Of a DNA stretch of 64,000 nucleotides, positions 8,278-15,190 are shown piece by piece (position 1 is the first letter of the stretch; every line of letters begins with the position of its first letter). Under the pieces are notes generated by a model. That model was given only the letters and a program-made list of their open reading frames with translations, made no database searches and was not told the origin of the DNA. The translations under genes were made by a program, and so were the position numbers. The stretch comes from Domibacillus tundrae (GTDB lineage: Bacteria > Bacillota > Bacilli > Bacillales > Domibacillaceae), in assembly GCF_000970675.1 (NCBI RefSeq), contig NZ_LAJA01000001.1:186001-250000 (forward strand), written 5' to 3'.

Positions 8278-9697
8278 TTTTAAGGGTAAAGGTTGTGCCG
8301 AGCAGTGAGGTTTCTTTTAATTCCAAATCGCCGTCCATCGCCCGGGCGAGCAGCTGGCTGAACGGCAAGCCCAGGCCAAGTCCACGGATTTTATATTTCT
8401 TATTTTCGCCGCGGTAAAAGCGTTCGAAAATCAACGTTTTTTCGGATTCTGGGATACCGATTCCTGTATCCGACACATCAATCAATGCACACGGGTCCTC
8501 ATTTCGAACGGTTACGGCCATTTGTCCTTTGCTTTCAATCGCATGTGCCGCATTGTTCAGCAAGTTCATCATAATTTGCCGAAAGCGGTCCGGGTCAGTC
8601 AAAACGATAAGGTCACGTTCGTATGGATGAAAGTGAACCGGAATGTCATCTGGATTACGTGCTAAATTCCATTCATGCACGATGCCGCGTGTCAATTCAT
8701 TCAGTTCGTGCGGTGCGGTTGAAACCGGCAGCGCATTAGCCGCGAACGTGTTAAACTCCAGCAAGTCGTTAATCATTGTCTGCATGCGTTCTGTTTCTTT
8801 CAATGAAATCGTAATAAACTCTTTCGCTTCTTCTCCTGTCACGACATCATCTTTTACCGCCTGGAGCAAGCCGCTGATCGATGTAACCGGTGTTTTTAAC
8901 TCGTGTGTGACACCAGCCAGCAGTTCAGCCCGGATTGATTCTAACTGCTCCAAACGAATGGCCATGTCGTTAAACGATGTGACAAGATCGTACACTTCCT
9001 GCTCTTTTGCTTTGGATGGCATAAGAGAGACACCATAATTGCCGTTGCGGATTTCTTTCGCAGCAGCAGCCGCTGCGCTGATCGGACGTGCAAGGCGCCG
9101 TGATAAAATATAAATGGCCGCCCAGCCGAGCAAGCCGCTTCCTAAAATGAACAGCGCAAGAAGCCTGTATTCATCGTTCAAATCCGCAAATTTATCTTCC
9201 GGCTGAAGCATAACGACCCAGCCAAACGTCACCTCATCCACAATAATTGGTTTTTTAATTAAATAAACGAGTGCATCATTATTTAATCCTGAAAACGTCT
9301 GTACTGAGCTTTTTTTCTCCAGCACAGCAGAAGGAAATGAGCTTTCTTTATACAGATCCTGATCGCCTGCAGATAAAATGGTCCCGCCTGCATCAGTAAT
9401 AAAAATGGAAGGCGGAGACTCCATTTTCATCAGCTCGTCCCGGGCATCAAGCATATCCTGATCGAGATAAGTAGATTGCGTAGTGTCTTCTACATTCTGC
9501 TGGCTCCCGGCAATCCGTCCAGCCAGTTCAGCCGCTAAAAATTCAGATACGTCCAGCCGGTTTTCAAGCGTTGTGTGCCGGATCCAGACGACCGACAGCA
9601 TAGCCAGCACAAGCAGCCCGACAGCGAGCGTCACTGCATACCGCGTTGTCCAGTAGCGAAGCAGCGAAATGCGCCGTGTTTTATTCCTCAACAACAA
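8261..9697 (-). CDS. Membrane sensor histidine kinase
   Basis: A 478-residue class I kinase. A membrane helix lies at ~19-40 and an extracytoplasmic sensor domain at ~41-175, with a second helix at ~178-196. HAMP follows (~197-250). The HisKA box ELLAGVTHELKTPVTSISG puts the phospho-acceptor His at ~262. The HATPase is complete, with N box MNLLNNAAHAI, G1 DTGIGIP, F box FERFYRG and G2 GLGLGLPFSQ. It overlaps the upstream response-regulator gene by 17 bases, so the two are translationally coupled and surely cognate. The stimulus cannot be read from the sensor. A role in iron homeostasis is only suggested by position, and the pair points away from the importer. Confidence 0.9.
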   Translation of the reverse strand: MLLRNKTRRISLLRYWTTRYAVTLAVGLLVLAMLSVVWIRHTTLENRLDVSEFLAAELAGRIAGSQQNVEDTTQSTYLDQDMLDARDELMKMESPPSIFITDAGGTILSAGDQDLYKESSFPSAVLEKKSSVQTFSGLNNDALVYLIKKPIIVDEVTFGWVVMLQPEDKFADLNDEYRLLALFILGSGLLGWAAIYILSRRLARPISAAAAAAKEIRNGNYGVSLMPSKAKEQEVYDLVTSFNDMAIRLEQLESIRAELLAGVTHELKTPVTSISGLLQAVKDDVVTGEEAKEFITISLKETERMQTMINDLLEFNTFAANALPVSTAPHELNELTRGIVHEWNLARNPDDIPVHFHPYERDLIVLTDPDRFRQIMMNLLNNAAHAIESKGQMAVTVRNEDPCALIDVSDTGIGIPESEKTLIFERFYRGENKKYKIRGLGLGLPFSQLLARAMDGDLELKETSLLGTTFTLKIKKQD

Positions 9698-10364
9698 ACT
9701 GATACCCCACTCCGCGCAGCGTTTTAATTTCTCCTTCAGACGACGGCCATTTTGCGAGTGCTTTACGAATCCGTTTTACTGATAGATCGACAGCACGGTC
9801 GCTTCCTTCGTAGTCGTGTCCCCATACTTCATCAAGCAGCTGGTCTCGCGTAAATGTCCGGTTCGGCGCCGCCGCTAAAAATAACAGAAGAGATAAGTCA
9901 CGGGGCGTCAGTGTAATTTCTTTATTCGCCAGCGTGATCCGGTGTGCTGTAAAATCGATCGTCAGACTGCCGAATTGATGAACTTTTTCATCTGGACGGC
10001 TTTCTTCGGAACGGCGCAGCACCGCCCGAACACGCGCCACGACTTCGTCTGCAATAAATGGCTTTGAAATATAATCGTCTGCGCCGCCGTTTAATCCGTC
10101 AAGACGGTAATTTACATCATTTAACGCTGTCAGCATAATGACCGGACAGCTGCCGTTCGTCCGGATTTCTTTTAATACGGCCCAGCCATCTTTGCCGGGC
10201 ATCATAACATCCAGCAAAACAAGGGAAGGCGGGGCCAATTGAAATTTTTCCACCGCTTCTGTTCCGTTAAATGCCTGAACCACCTGAAAACCGGCCTTTA
10301 CCAAATATACTTTCAGTACCTGGCTGATCGCAGGCTCATCTTCTGCTATTAAAATTGTCTGCAT
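9681..10364 (-). CDS. OmpR/PhoB-family response regulator
   Basis: A 227-residue protein. The receiver domain (1-~120) has the acidic pair EDE at 8-10, the phospho-acceptor Asp52 in LVLLDVMMPG, the Thr of MLTALND and the Lys of ISKPF. The C-terminal winged-helix Trans_reg_C domain (~130-225) has the typical TPRDLSLLLFLAAAPNRTFTR and the recognition region DRAVDLSVKRIRKAL. It activates or represses genes upon phosphorylation by the kinase encoded immediately downstream. The regulon is unknown. Confidence 0.92.
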   Translation of the reverse strand: MQTILIAEDEPAISQVLKVYLVKAGFQVVQAFNGTEAVEKFQLAPPSLVLLDVMMPGKDGWAVLKEIRTNGSCPVIMLTALNDVNYRLDGLNGGADDYISKPFIADEVVARVRAVLRRSEESRPDEKVHQFGSLTIDFTAHRITLANKEITLTPRDLSLLLFLAAAPNRTFTRDQLLDEVWGHDYEGSDRAVDLSVKRIRKALAKWPSSEGEIKTLRGVGYQFVVEE

Positions 10365-10453
10365 TGAACATACGTCCTTTCCCTATTGATACGCGCCATG
10401 GCCAAATTCATTCTGTTTGTGGCCAGTCCAGCATCTATAAACAGATTCGACAA

Positions 10454-10479
10454 AAAACCGGCCTCGCTTGGCCGGTTTT
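10454..10479 (-). terminator. Terminator after the secreted repeat protein
   Basis: AAAACCGGCC-tcgctt-GGCCGGTTTT is a perfect 10-bp stem directly after the - strand stop codon at 10478. The T run on the - strand supports termination in that direction. Confidence 0.8.
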
Positions 10480-10936
10480 AATAAAATCCATTTAATTGTT
10501 CAGCCGCTTCAGAATTCACCTCAGAAATAGCAGTGATCAAGTCTTTCGTACGCTGCCCGTCTGTTTCAATACCAAAGTAGCCGGCTGCATTATGTACATA
10601 TGTTTCATGGACCTTTTTTACCTCGAGACGAAGCGCTTTTTCCTCTTTACCATCCGTCTTAATGCCAAGAGCAGCGGCTTGATGCTGCAGTTTCGCCAGC
10701 CGGACTTTTTTCGCAGCTGTTTCCAAATCGTCGCCTTCAATATGAATGCCGAGTGCTGCCGCCTGATCGGCAATGACATCAGCGAAATTTTTCGTTCCAG
10801 TTCGTGTGACGGACGGCGCCGCCTGTTCTTTAATAAGCTGCGGAGAAGCGGCTTGAGCTGGAGAAGAGGAAACACCGCTTAAAATCGTGATCGATAGCGC
10901 ACCGGTCATAACATATGACATTGTTTTCTTCTTCAT
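10478..10936 (-). CDS. Secreted protein with three ~37-residue repeats, unknown function
   Basis: A 152-residue protein with a Sec signal peptide (MKKKTMSYVMTGALSITIL...) and probable cleavage after AQA at ~29. The mature part holds three tandem repeats, each with a core A-[AG]-x-[LF]-G-I-x-x-[ED]-G: ADQAAALGIHIEG, QHQAAALGIKTDG and HNAAGYFGIETDG, separated by Lys/Glu-rich helices. The pattern looks like a small helical repeat module. I recall no named domain for it. The gene is oriented like the two-component pair upstream of which it lies but has its own terminator, so it may be a target of that system; this is a guess. AGGAGG in the upstream strand supports the start. Confidence 0.7.
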   Translation of the reverse strand: MKKKTMSYVMTGALSITILSGVSSSPAQAASPQLIKEQAAPSVTRTGTKNFADVIADQAAALGIHIEGDDLETAAKKVRLAKLQHQAAALGIKTDGKEEKALRLEVKKVHETYVHNAAGYFGIETDGQRTKDLITAISEVNSEAAEQLNGFY

Positions 10937-11144
10937 AATCCTTCCTCCTGTGTATTTCCTTTACTAGATAATTTCATTTTACTCGAGAATTATGTCGAGT
11001 ACATGTCAAATTGATAAATTTTTTGTATTTTTTCATATCCAGTCGTGAATATTTTTTTGAAAATTTGCTTGATCTTTAAAATAACATCGCTTATTGTCTA
11101 GTTAAGCGCTTTCTTTAAAATAAAAATTCAGAAAAGTAATCGTT

Positions 11145-11486
11145 ATGATTTCAGAAGCGAAAAACGCGGCTAAAAAACTGCTGGAGCTTCCAAAAAAGCC
11201 GACAGCTGTGTTTGCGGCGACCGATCTCATTGCCATTGTATTAATCAATGAAGCGCGAAATGCCGGTGTGAAGGTTCCAGAGGATTTATCGGTTATCGGG
11301 TTTGACAATACGATTTATGCGGAAATATCAGATCCGGGCTTAACAACGATAGAGCAGCCCATTACGGAGCTTGCTAATTATTCATTTGATCAGCTTTTGC
11401 AGTTAATTGAGCAGCCTGATCGAATCGGCCATCGCATCATGCTGTCGCCGACATTAATTGAAAGAGGATCTGTTCAAAAAGCATAG
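11145..11486 (+). pseudogene. C-terminal remnant of a LacI-family regulator
   Basis: The 113 residues correspond to the last third of a LacI/GalR protein: PTAVFAATDLIAIVLINEA, VPEDLSVIGFDNTIYAEI, PGLTTIEQP and LIERGSV are the family's usual C-terminal landmarks. The DNA-binding domain and first lobe are missing, and an in-frame TAA stands just before the fragment. No good ribosome-binding site precedes the ATG. It is therefore most likely the decayed remainder of a deleted regulator. Confidence 0.75.
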
Positions 11487-11507
11487 ACAAACGAGCTCAA
11501 TCTAAAT

Positions 11508-11549
11508 AAAAGCACGGACTTTTCTTTCTTGAAAAGTCCGTGCTTTTTT
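11508..11549 (+). terminator. Terminator after the LacI remnant
   Basis: AAAAGCACGGACTTTTC-tttctt-GAAAAGTCCGTGCTTTT is a perfect 17-bp stem with a T run on the + side. Because it is preserved, it may still end read-through transcripts. Confidence 0.8.
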
Positions 11550-11607
11550 GAATAAAAAGCGGTCTGGATTATTTATGTACCTTCTCCTGGTTTTCAATCG
11601 GTGAAAA

Positions 11608-11751
11608 TTATTTATCGCCAGCCGGTACTATCGGTTTGCCAAAGGGTATTTGCGCCATAAGCTTCCAATCTTCCGGAACGCACCACTCAACCGCTGCTTT
11701 TCCATCGATTAACGGACTATAGTGCTGAAATTTTGTTACATTTAGAAACAT
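11608..11751 (-). pseudogene. Nitroreductase C-terminal fragment
   Basis: The - strand encodes 47 codons opening MFLNVTKFQHYSPLID and ending with VPEDWKLMAQIPFGKPIVPAGDK (start to end 11751-11608). The motifs LQHYNPLID and W-x-L-x-AQ(M/I)PFGKP are those of the C-terminal part of NAD(P)H nitroreductases of the YdgI/HBN1 type. The flavin-binding N-terminal three quarters are absent. It probably was the divergent partner of the HxlR-type regulator next to it. Confidence 0.6.
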
Positions 11752-11847
11752 AGTTTAAAAAAATAATTTAAATAAATAAAGTTACTATGTTTTAAAAAGT
11801 GGAAAGATATCATTTTCTTTTGAAATGATGTATACTAAAAATATACA
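11746..11847. promoter_or_regulatory. Inverted repeats in front of the HxlR-type regulator
   Basis: AAACATAGT (11746-11754) and ACTATGTTT (11784-11792) form a perfect 9-bp inverted repeat. TGTATACTAAAAATATACA (11829-11847) has perfect TGTATA/TATACA arms and lies directly upstream of the ribosome-binding site. Palindromes of this kind in DUF24-gene promoters are usually the regulator's own operator. Confidence 0.5.
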
Positions 11848-11863
11848 AATGAGGTGATCGAGT

Positions 11864-12181
11864 ATGAATCTTTGTCCGAAAGTTGAAAAAGCGATGCAGC
11901 TTTTAGGAAAACGCTGGACAGGTCTTGTCATTAAGCAGCTTCTTGAAGGCCCGCAGCGTTTTTCTGAAATTAAAGCTGGATTTCCGATCAGCGGCAAGCT
12001 GTTGACAGAAAGACTGAAAGAGTTGGAAGACGAAGGCATTGTCACAAGAAAAGTATATGCAGAAGTGCCCGTCCGGGTTGAATATACGTTGACTGAAAAA
12101 GGAAGTGCGCTGAAAGCGGTCATTAGTGAAATAGAACATTGGGCGTCTGACTGGATGGAAGTCGAAGAACAAGTGCAATAA
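11864..12181 (+). CDS. HxlR/DUF24-family redox-type regulator
   Basis: A 105-residue protein that is essentially one HxlR winged helix. CPKVEKAMQLLGKRWTGLVIKQLL carries the conserved Cys (residue 4) and the K-W-T/x motif of the family. RFSEIKAGFPISGKLLTERLKELEDEGIV (positions ~40-70) is the recognition region. In B. subtilis relatives such as YodB, CatR and HypR, the N-terminal Cys senses quinones, diamide or hypochlorite and controls nitroreductase or dioxygenase genes. A nitroreductase fragment lies divergently upstream, and a catE homologue occurs elsewhere in the window. GAGGTG supports the start. Confidence 0.88.
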   Translation: MNLCPKVEKAMQLLGKRWTGLVIKQLLEGPQRFSEIKAGFPISGKLLTERLKELEDEGIVTRKVYAEVPVRVEYTLTEKGSALKAVISEIEHWASDWMEVEEQVQ

Positions 12182-12255
12182 TTGAGACCTTTGTCTCGTT
12201 TTAGCTGGCAGCATGGCGGGAATGGGACAGATAATATGATTAAAGGAGAAACAAT

Positions 12256-12390
12256 ATGTCCCGTGAACAGCAAAAACTGCTTGAAGTCATGCAGGAAGCA
12301 TATTTGCATGGTGAACAACGAGATACAGAATTAACAGCATTATTGACGCTTATTACCGAGAAATTGTCATCAGTCGTGAAGCCCGAGTAA
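12256..12390 (+). CDS. Small hypothetical protein (44 residues)
   Basis: An ATG start with AAAGGAG 8 bases upstream opens a 44-codon frame (MSREQQKLLEVMQEAYLHGE...) that runs straight into a terminator. The sequence is helical and amphipathic without a signal peptide. It resembles nothing I can name. The good ribosome-binding site, proper stop and immediately following terminator make it a plausible real gene, perhaps cotranscribed with the HxlR regulator. Confidence 0.5.
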   Translation: MSREQQKLLEVMQEAYLHGEQRDTELTALLTLITEKLSSVVKPE

Positions 12391-12420
12391 GCAGGAGAGA
12401 GAACTCCTGCTTTTTGTTTT
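12391..12420 (+). terminator. Terminator after the small ORF
   Basis: GCAGGAG-agagaa-CTCCTGC followed by TTTTTGTTTT. Confidence 0.75.
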
Positions 12421-12499
12421 GGCAAAAAGAGAAGAAATGTGTAAAATAAAGAAGGTGCATTAAATCGGAATTATTTTGATTTAAGAAAGGTATGAAAAG

Positions 12500-13411
12500 A
12501 TGAAAACAGAGCTTTATATTATTGGTGGTTTTCTCGGCAGCGGCAAAACAACACTGCTGCTTCAATTGCTTAAAAAAGAAAAAAAAGCCGGACGAAAAGT
12601 GGCTGTGTTAATGAATGAAGTTGGAGCCGTGTCCGTCGATTCAGCCCTGCTTGGAGAAGAAACAGCGGTGAGGGATATGCTTAATGGCTGCATTTGCTGC
12701 ACGATTAAAGATGAAATCGAAGTTGAGCTGCTGACGCTTTATAAAGATCACCGGCCGGACGTTATTTATATTGAAACGACAGGCGCTGCGCATCCGATGG
12801 AAGTGCTGGATGCATGCATGTCGCCGGTTATTGCCATGCAAATTGATGTAAAAGGTATTTTAACACTTGTTGACTGCGCCCGCTGGATGGAACGAAACCG
12901 TCTGCCAATCGCGCATCGGAAGCTGATGGAAGACCAGGCGCGCTGGAGTGATGTTGTCGCACTCACGAAAACAGATCTCGTGACTGAAGAAGCATTGGCT
13001 GAGATTAAACAAGATATTCGGTCGCTTAATGAAAAAGTGGATCTTCGTGAAATGAAGTTTGGGAAAATAGAAGGCGGCGCCATGTTTGGCGGCGGCAGCC
13101 GGTCGGAAGAAGGGCACCACGTCCACCAGCACTTGCACGTTAGAACATTTGCCTATGAGTTTGTTAATCATGTGCCGCGCGCTGCCTTTATAAAGTGGGT
13201 CGAGCAGCTGCCAGATTCGGTGCTGCGGATAAAAGGATTTGTGAAATTTGAAGACACTGGTGAACGGCCTGAGCTGTTTCAATATGCATACGGTGTCCCA
13301 TTTTTTCAGCCGCAGCCGATGAAGCGGCGGGCGGTCATCGTTGTCATCGGGGATGGGCTTGATGAAGAAGCCTTGCGAAACGGATTAAACAAGCTGGAAG
13401 GAGTTTTTTAA
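12500..13411 (+). CDS. COG0523 / CobW-family GTP-dependent metallochaperone
   Basis: A 303-residue G3E GTPase. Walker A is GGFLGSGKTT (~10-19). The metal-binding motif CICC lies at ~65-68, the Walker B-like ETTG at ~95-98, and the base-specificity element is TKTD (~155-158). After the GTPase comes a His-containing linker (GHHVHQHLHVRTF) and the CobW_C domain (~215-300). Proteins of this family (ZagA/YciC, YeiR, CobW) load Zn, Co or other metals onto targets. Zinc is the commonest case but cannot be settled here; no Zur box was recognised upstream. It ends at a strong bidirectional terminator. Confidence 0.87.
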   Translation: MKTELYIIGGFLGSGKTTLLLQLLKKEKKAGRKVAVLMNEVGAVSVDSALLGEETAVRDMLNGCICCTIKDEIEVELLTLYKDHRPDVIYIETTGAAHPMEVLDACMSPVIAMQIDVKGILTLVDCARWMERNRLPIAHRKLMEDQARWSDVVALTKTDLVTEEALAEIKQDIRSLNEKVDLREMKFGKIEGGAMFGGGSRSEEGHHVHQHLHVRTFAYEFVNHVPRAAFIKWVEQLPDSVLRIKGFVKFEDTGERPELFQYAYGVPFFQPQPMKRRAVIVVIGDGLDEEALRNGLNKLEGVF

Positions 13412-13447
13412 AAAAGCCGGTTCGCGTATGAACGCGAACCGGCTTTT
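13412..13447. terminator. Bidirectional terminator between convergent genes
   Basis: AAAAGCCGGTTCGCG-tatgaa-CGCGAACCGGCTTTT is a perfect 15-bp stem with A and T runs on both sides. It serves the CobW-family gene on + and the thioredoxin-like gene on -. Confidence 0.9.
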
Positions 13448-13449
13448 CG

Positions 13450-13770
13450 TTAGACAGGGAGACTTTTCAAGTAGTCGCGCACTTCTTCCGGGGACTTGGC
13501 ATTGGCGCTATGCAAATGCGCGAGTTTTTCACCGTCTTGAAATAGGAGCAGGCTTGGTATGCCCATCACGTCATATTTTTGCGCTGCATCAGGGAAATCA
13601 TCACGGTTCAATTCAAACCATCGATACTGTCCGTAATCAGCGATAATGTCATCGATAAACATATCCATTCTTGTACAGTCCGGGCACCAGCCGGCGTAAA
13701 ATTTAATGATGACCGGCTCACTTCCGGCAATGATTTCTTCAAATTGTTCGTTCGTTTTAATAGCTTCCAT
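13450..13770 (-). CDS. Thioredoxin-like protein
   Basis: A 106-residue thioredoxin fold. KFYAGWCPDCTRMD contains the redox motif CPDC (~27-30), and the cis-Pro loop is GIPSLLLFQDG. The ATG at 13770 (MEAIKTNEQ) is chosen over a GTG three codons earlier because GAGGTG sits at proper distance. CPDC is unlike the CGPC of housekeeping TrxA and resembles YtpP/YdbP-type proteins of Bacillus. It is probably a cytosolic thiol-disulfide oxidoreductase, as no signal peptide is present. Confidence 0.87.
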   Translation of the reverse strand: MEAIKTNEQFEEIIAGSEPVIIKFYAGWCPDCTRMDMFIDDIIADYGQYRWFELNRDDFPDAAQKYDVMGIPSLLLFQDGEKLAHLHSANAKSPEEVRDYLKSLPV

Positions 13771-13862
13771 TTCAAACACCTCTTCTTCTTATATAATAGT
13801 TTTTTGCTTAAGTATTTTACCATGCTTGTTGAAAGATTTCTTGTTTCTGAACCGTTTGACTG

Positions 13863-13890
13863 TTGTACAATGACTCAAGAACGTTATAAT
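13863..13890 (+). promoter_or_regulatory. Promoter of the SEDS gene
   Basis: TTGTAC (13863-13868), a 16-bp spacer and a perfect TATAAT (13885-13890) lie 37 bases before the start codon. Confidence 0.6.
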
Positions 13891-13927
13891 AGAAACTGGT
13901 CTATTTTTAGTAGAAAGAGGAATTTAC

Positions 13928-15100
13928 ATGAATTCTCAACAACAATCAAGCCGCATTGATTACGGGTTGATGTTAATTTTGTTTATGCTGTTTGTTGTCA
14001 GCTGTGTCGCGATTTACAGTGCACAGACGACCGGTCAATATGGTACAAACTTTGTCATCCGGCAAGTTGTCTGGTATGTGGTTGGAATTGGCATTATTAC
14101 GTTATTTATCCGCTTTGATTCAGATCAATTTCATGGCATGTCTTGGTATTTGTACGGCATTGGGATCTTTCTGCTTGTTTTTTTAATTATTGCACCGTCA
14201 TCCATTGCGCCGACAATTAATGGCGCAAAAAGCTGGTATCGGTTTCCCGGAATAGGACAAATCCAGCCATCCGAGTTTTTTAAAATTTTTCTTGTTTTAA
14301 CGCTGTCTCGGATTATGGTGAATCACCATTTGAAAAATCCGATTAAAACGATTCAAAGTGATTTACTTCTTCTGGTAAAGCTTGGAGCCACAACTGGAGT
14401 GCCGCTTCTCTTAATTATGCAGCAGCCCGATCTCGGCACGTCGCTCGTGTTAATTTCCATTTTGCTCGGGATGATTTTTGTCTCTGGTATCACCTGGAAA
14501 ATTTTGCTTCCGCTGTTTGGTAGTGCATCGGCGCTCATTGCGCTTATTTTTTACATGGTTTTGTGGCACCCGGCCATTCTCGAAAAATACTTGGGCGTGA
14601 AGCAGTATCAGTTCGGTCGTATATACTCCTGGCTGGACCCTTACAATTATGAAAGCTCGACTGGCTTCCATTTAACAAGGTCGCTCCTTGCGATTGGTTC
14701 CGGACAGACAATGGGCAAAGGATTTGGTTATAGGGAAGTCTATCTCCCTGAAAGCCATACTGACTTTATTTTTAGTATTATCGGAGAAGAGTATGGATTC
14801 ATTGGCGCATCGATCGTCGTCAGTCTCTTTTTTGTGCTGATCTACCACATTACAAAACTCTCATTAACGACAAAAGTACCTTATTATTCTTACATGTGTG
14901 CGGGTGTGATTGCGATGATTACTTTTCACGCGTTTCAAAACATCGGCATGACGATTGGCCTTCTGCCGATTACCGGGATTCCGCTTCCGTTTATTAGCTA
15001 TGGGGGCAGCTCGCTTATGGGGAATATGCTGGCGCTGGCACTTGTTTTTTCAATTACGTACAATGAACGCCATTATATGTTTTCGTCTGATCAGTCGTAG
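13928..15100 (+). CDS. SEDS-family peptidoglycan polymerase (RodA/FtsW)
   Basis: A 390-residue protein with ten hydrophobic segments. NGAKSWYRFPGIGQIQPSE and QQPDLGTSLV in the first half, and YLPESHTDFIFSIIGEEYGF and LPFTGIPLPFISYGGSS-like LPITGIPLPFISYGGSS near the end, are hallmark motifs of the family. The catalytic-Asp region (QQPDLGT) is intact. SEDS proteins polymerise lipid II glycan strands with a class b PBP. It stands alone here, between a thioredoxin and a kinase, rather than in a dcw cluster, which favours RodA or a paralogue over FtsW. AGAGG and ATG define the start. Confidence 0.9.
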   Translation: MNSQQQSSRIDYGLMLILFMLFVVSCVAIYSAQTTGQYGTNFVIRQVVWYVVGIGIITLFIRFDSDQFHGMSWYLYGIGIFLLVFLIIAPSSIAPTINGAKSWYRFPGIGQIQPSEFFKIFLVLTLSRIMVNHHLKNPIKTIQSDLLLLVKLGATTGVPLLLIMQQPDLGTSLVLISILLGMIFVSGITWKILLPLFGSASALIALIFYMVLWHPAILEKYLGVKQYQFGRIYSWLDPYNYESSTGFHLTRSLLAIGSGQTMGKGFGYREVYLPESHTDFIFSIIGEEYGFIGASIVVSLFFVLIYHITKLSLTTKVPYYSYMCAGVIAMITFHAFQNIGMTIGLLPITGIPLPFISYGGSSLMGNMLALALVFSITYNERHYMFSSDQS

Positions 15101-15124
15101 CCCGCTTATATAGCGGGTTTTTTT
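15101..15124 (+). terminator. Terminator after the SEDS gene
   Basis: CCCGCT-tatat-AGCGGG followed by seven T. Confidence 0.8.
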
Positions 15125-15132
15125 ATTGCTTT

Positions 15133-15150
15133 CCGTTACTATTGTAACGG
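15133..15150. promoter_or_regulatory. Palindromic operator candidate before the hybrid kinase
   Basis: CCGTTAC-tatt-GTAACGG is a perfect 7-bp inverted repeat. A TATAAT at 15153-15158 directly follows it, so a bound protein would cover the promoter spacer. Confidence 0.45.
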
Positions 15151-15190
15151 TCTATAATAAAAAATATGGAATAGAAAGGGAGGATTAGGC

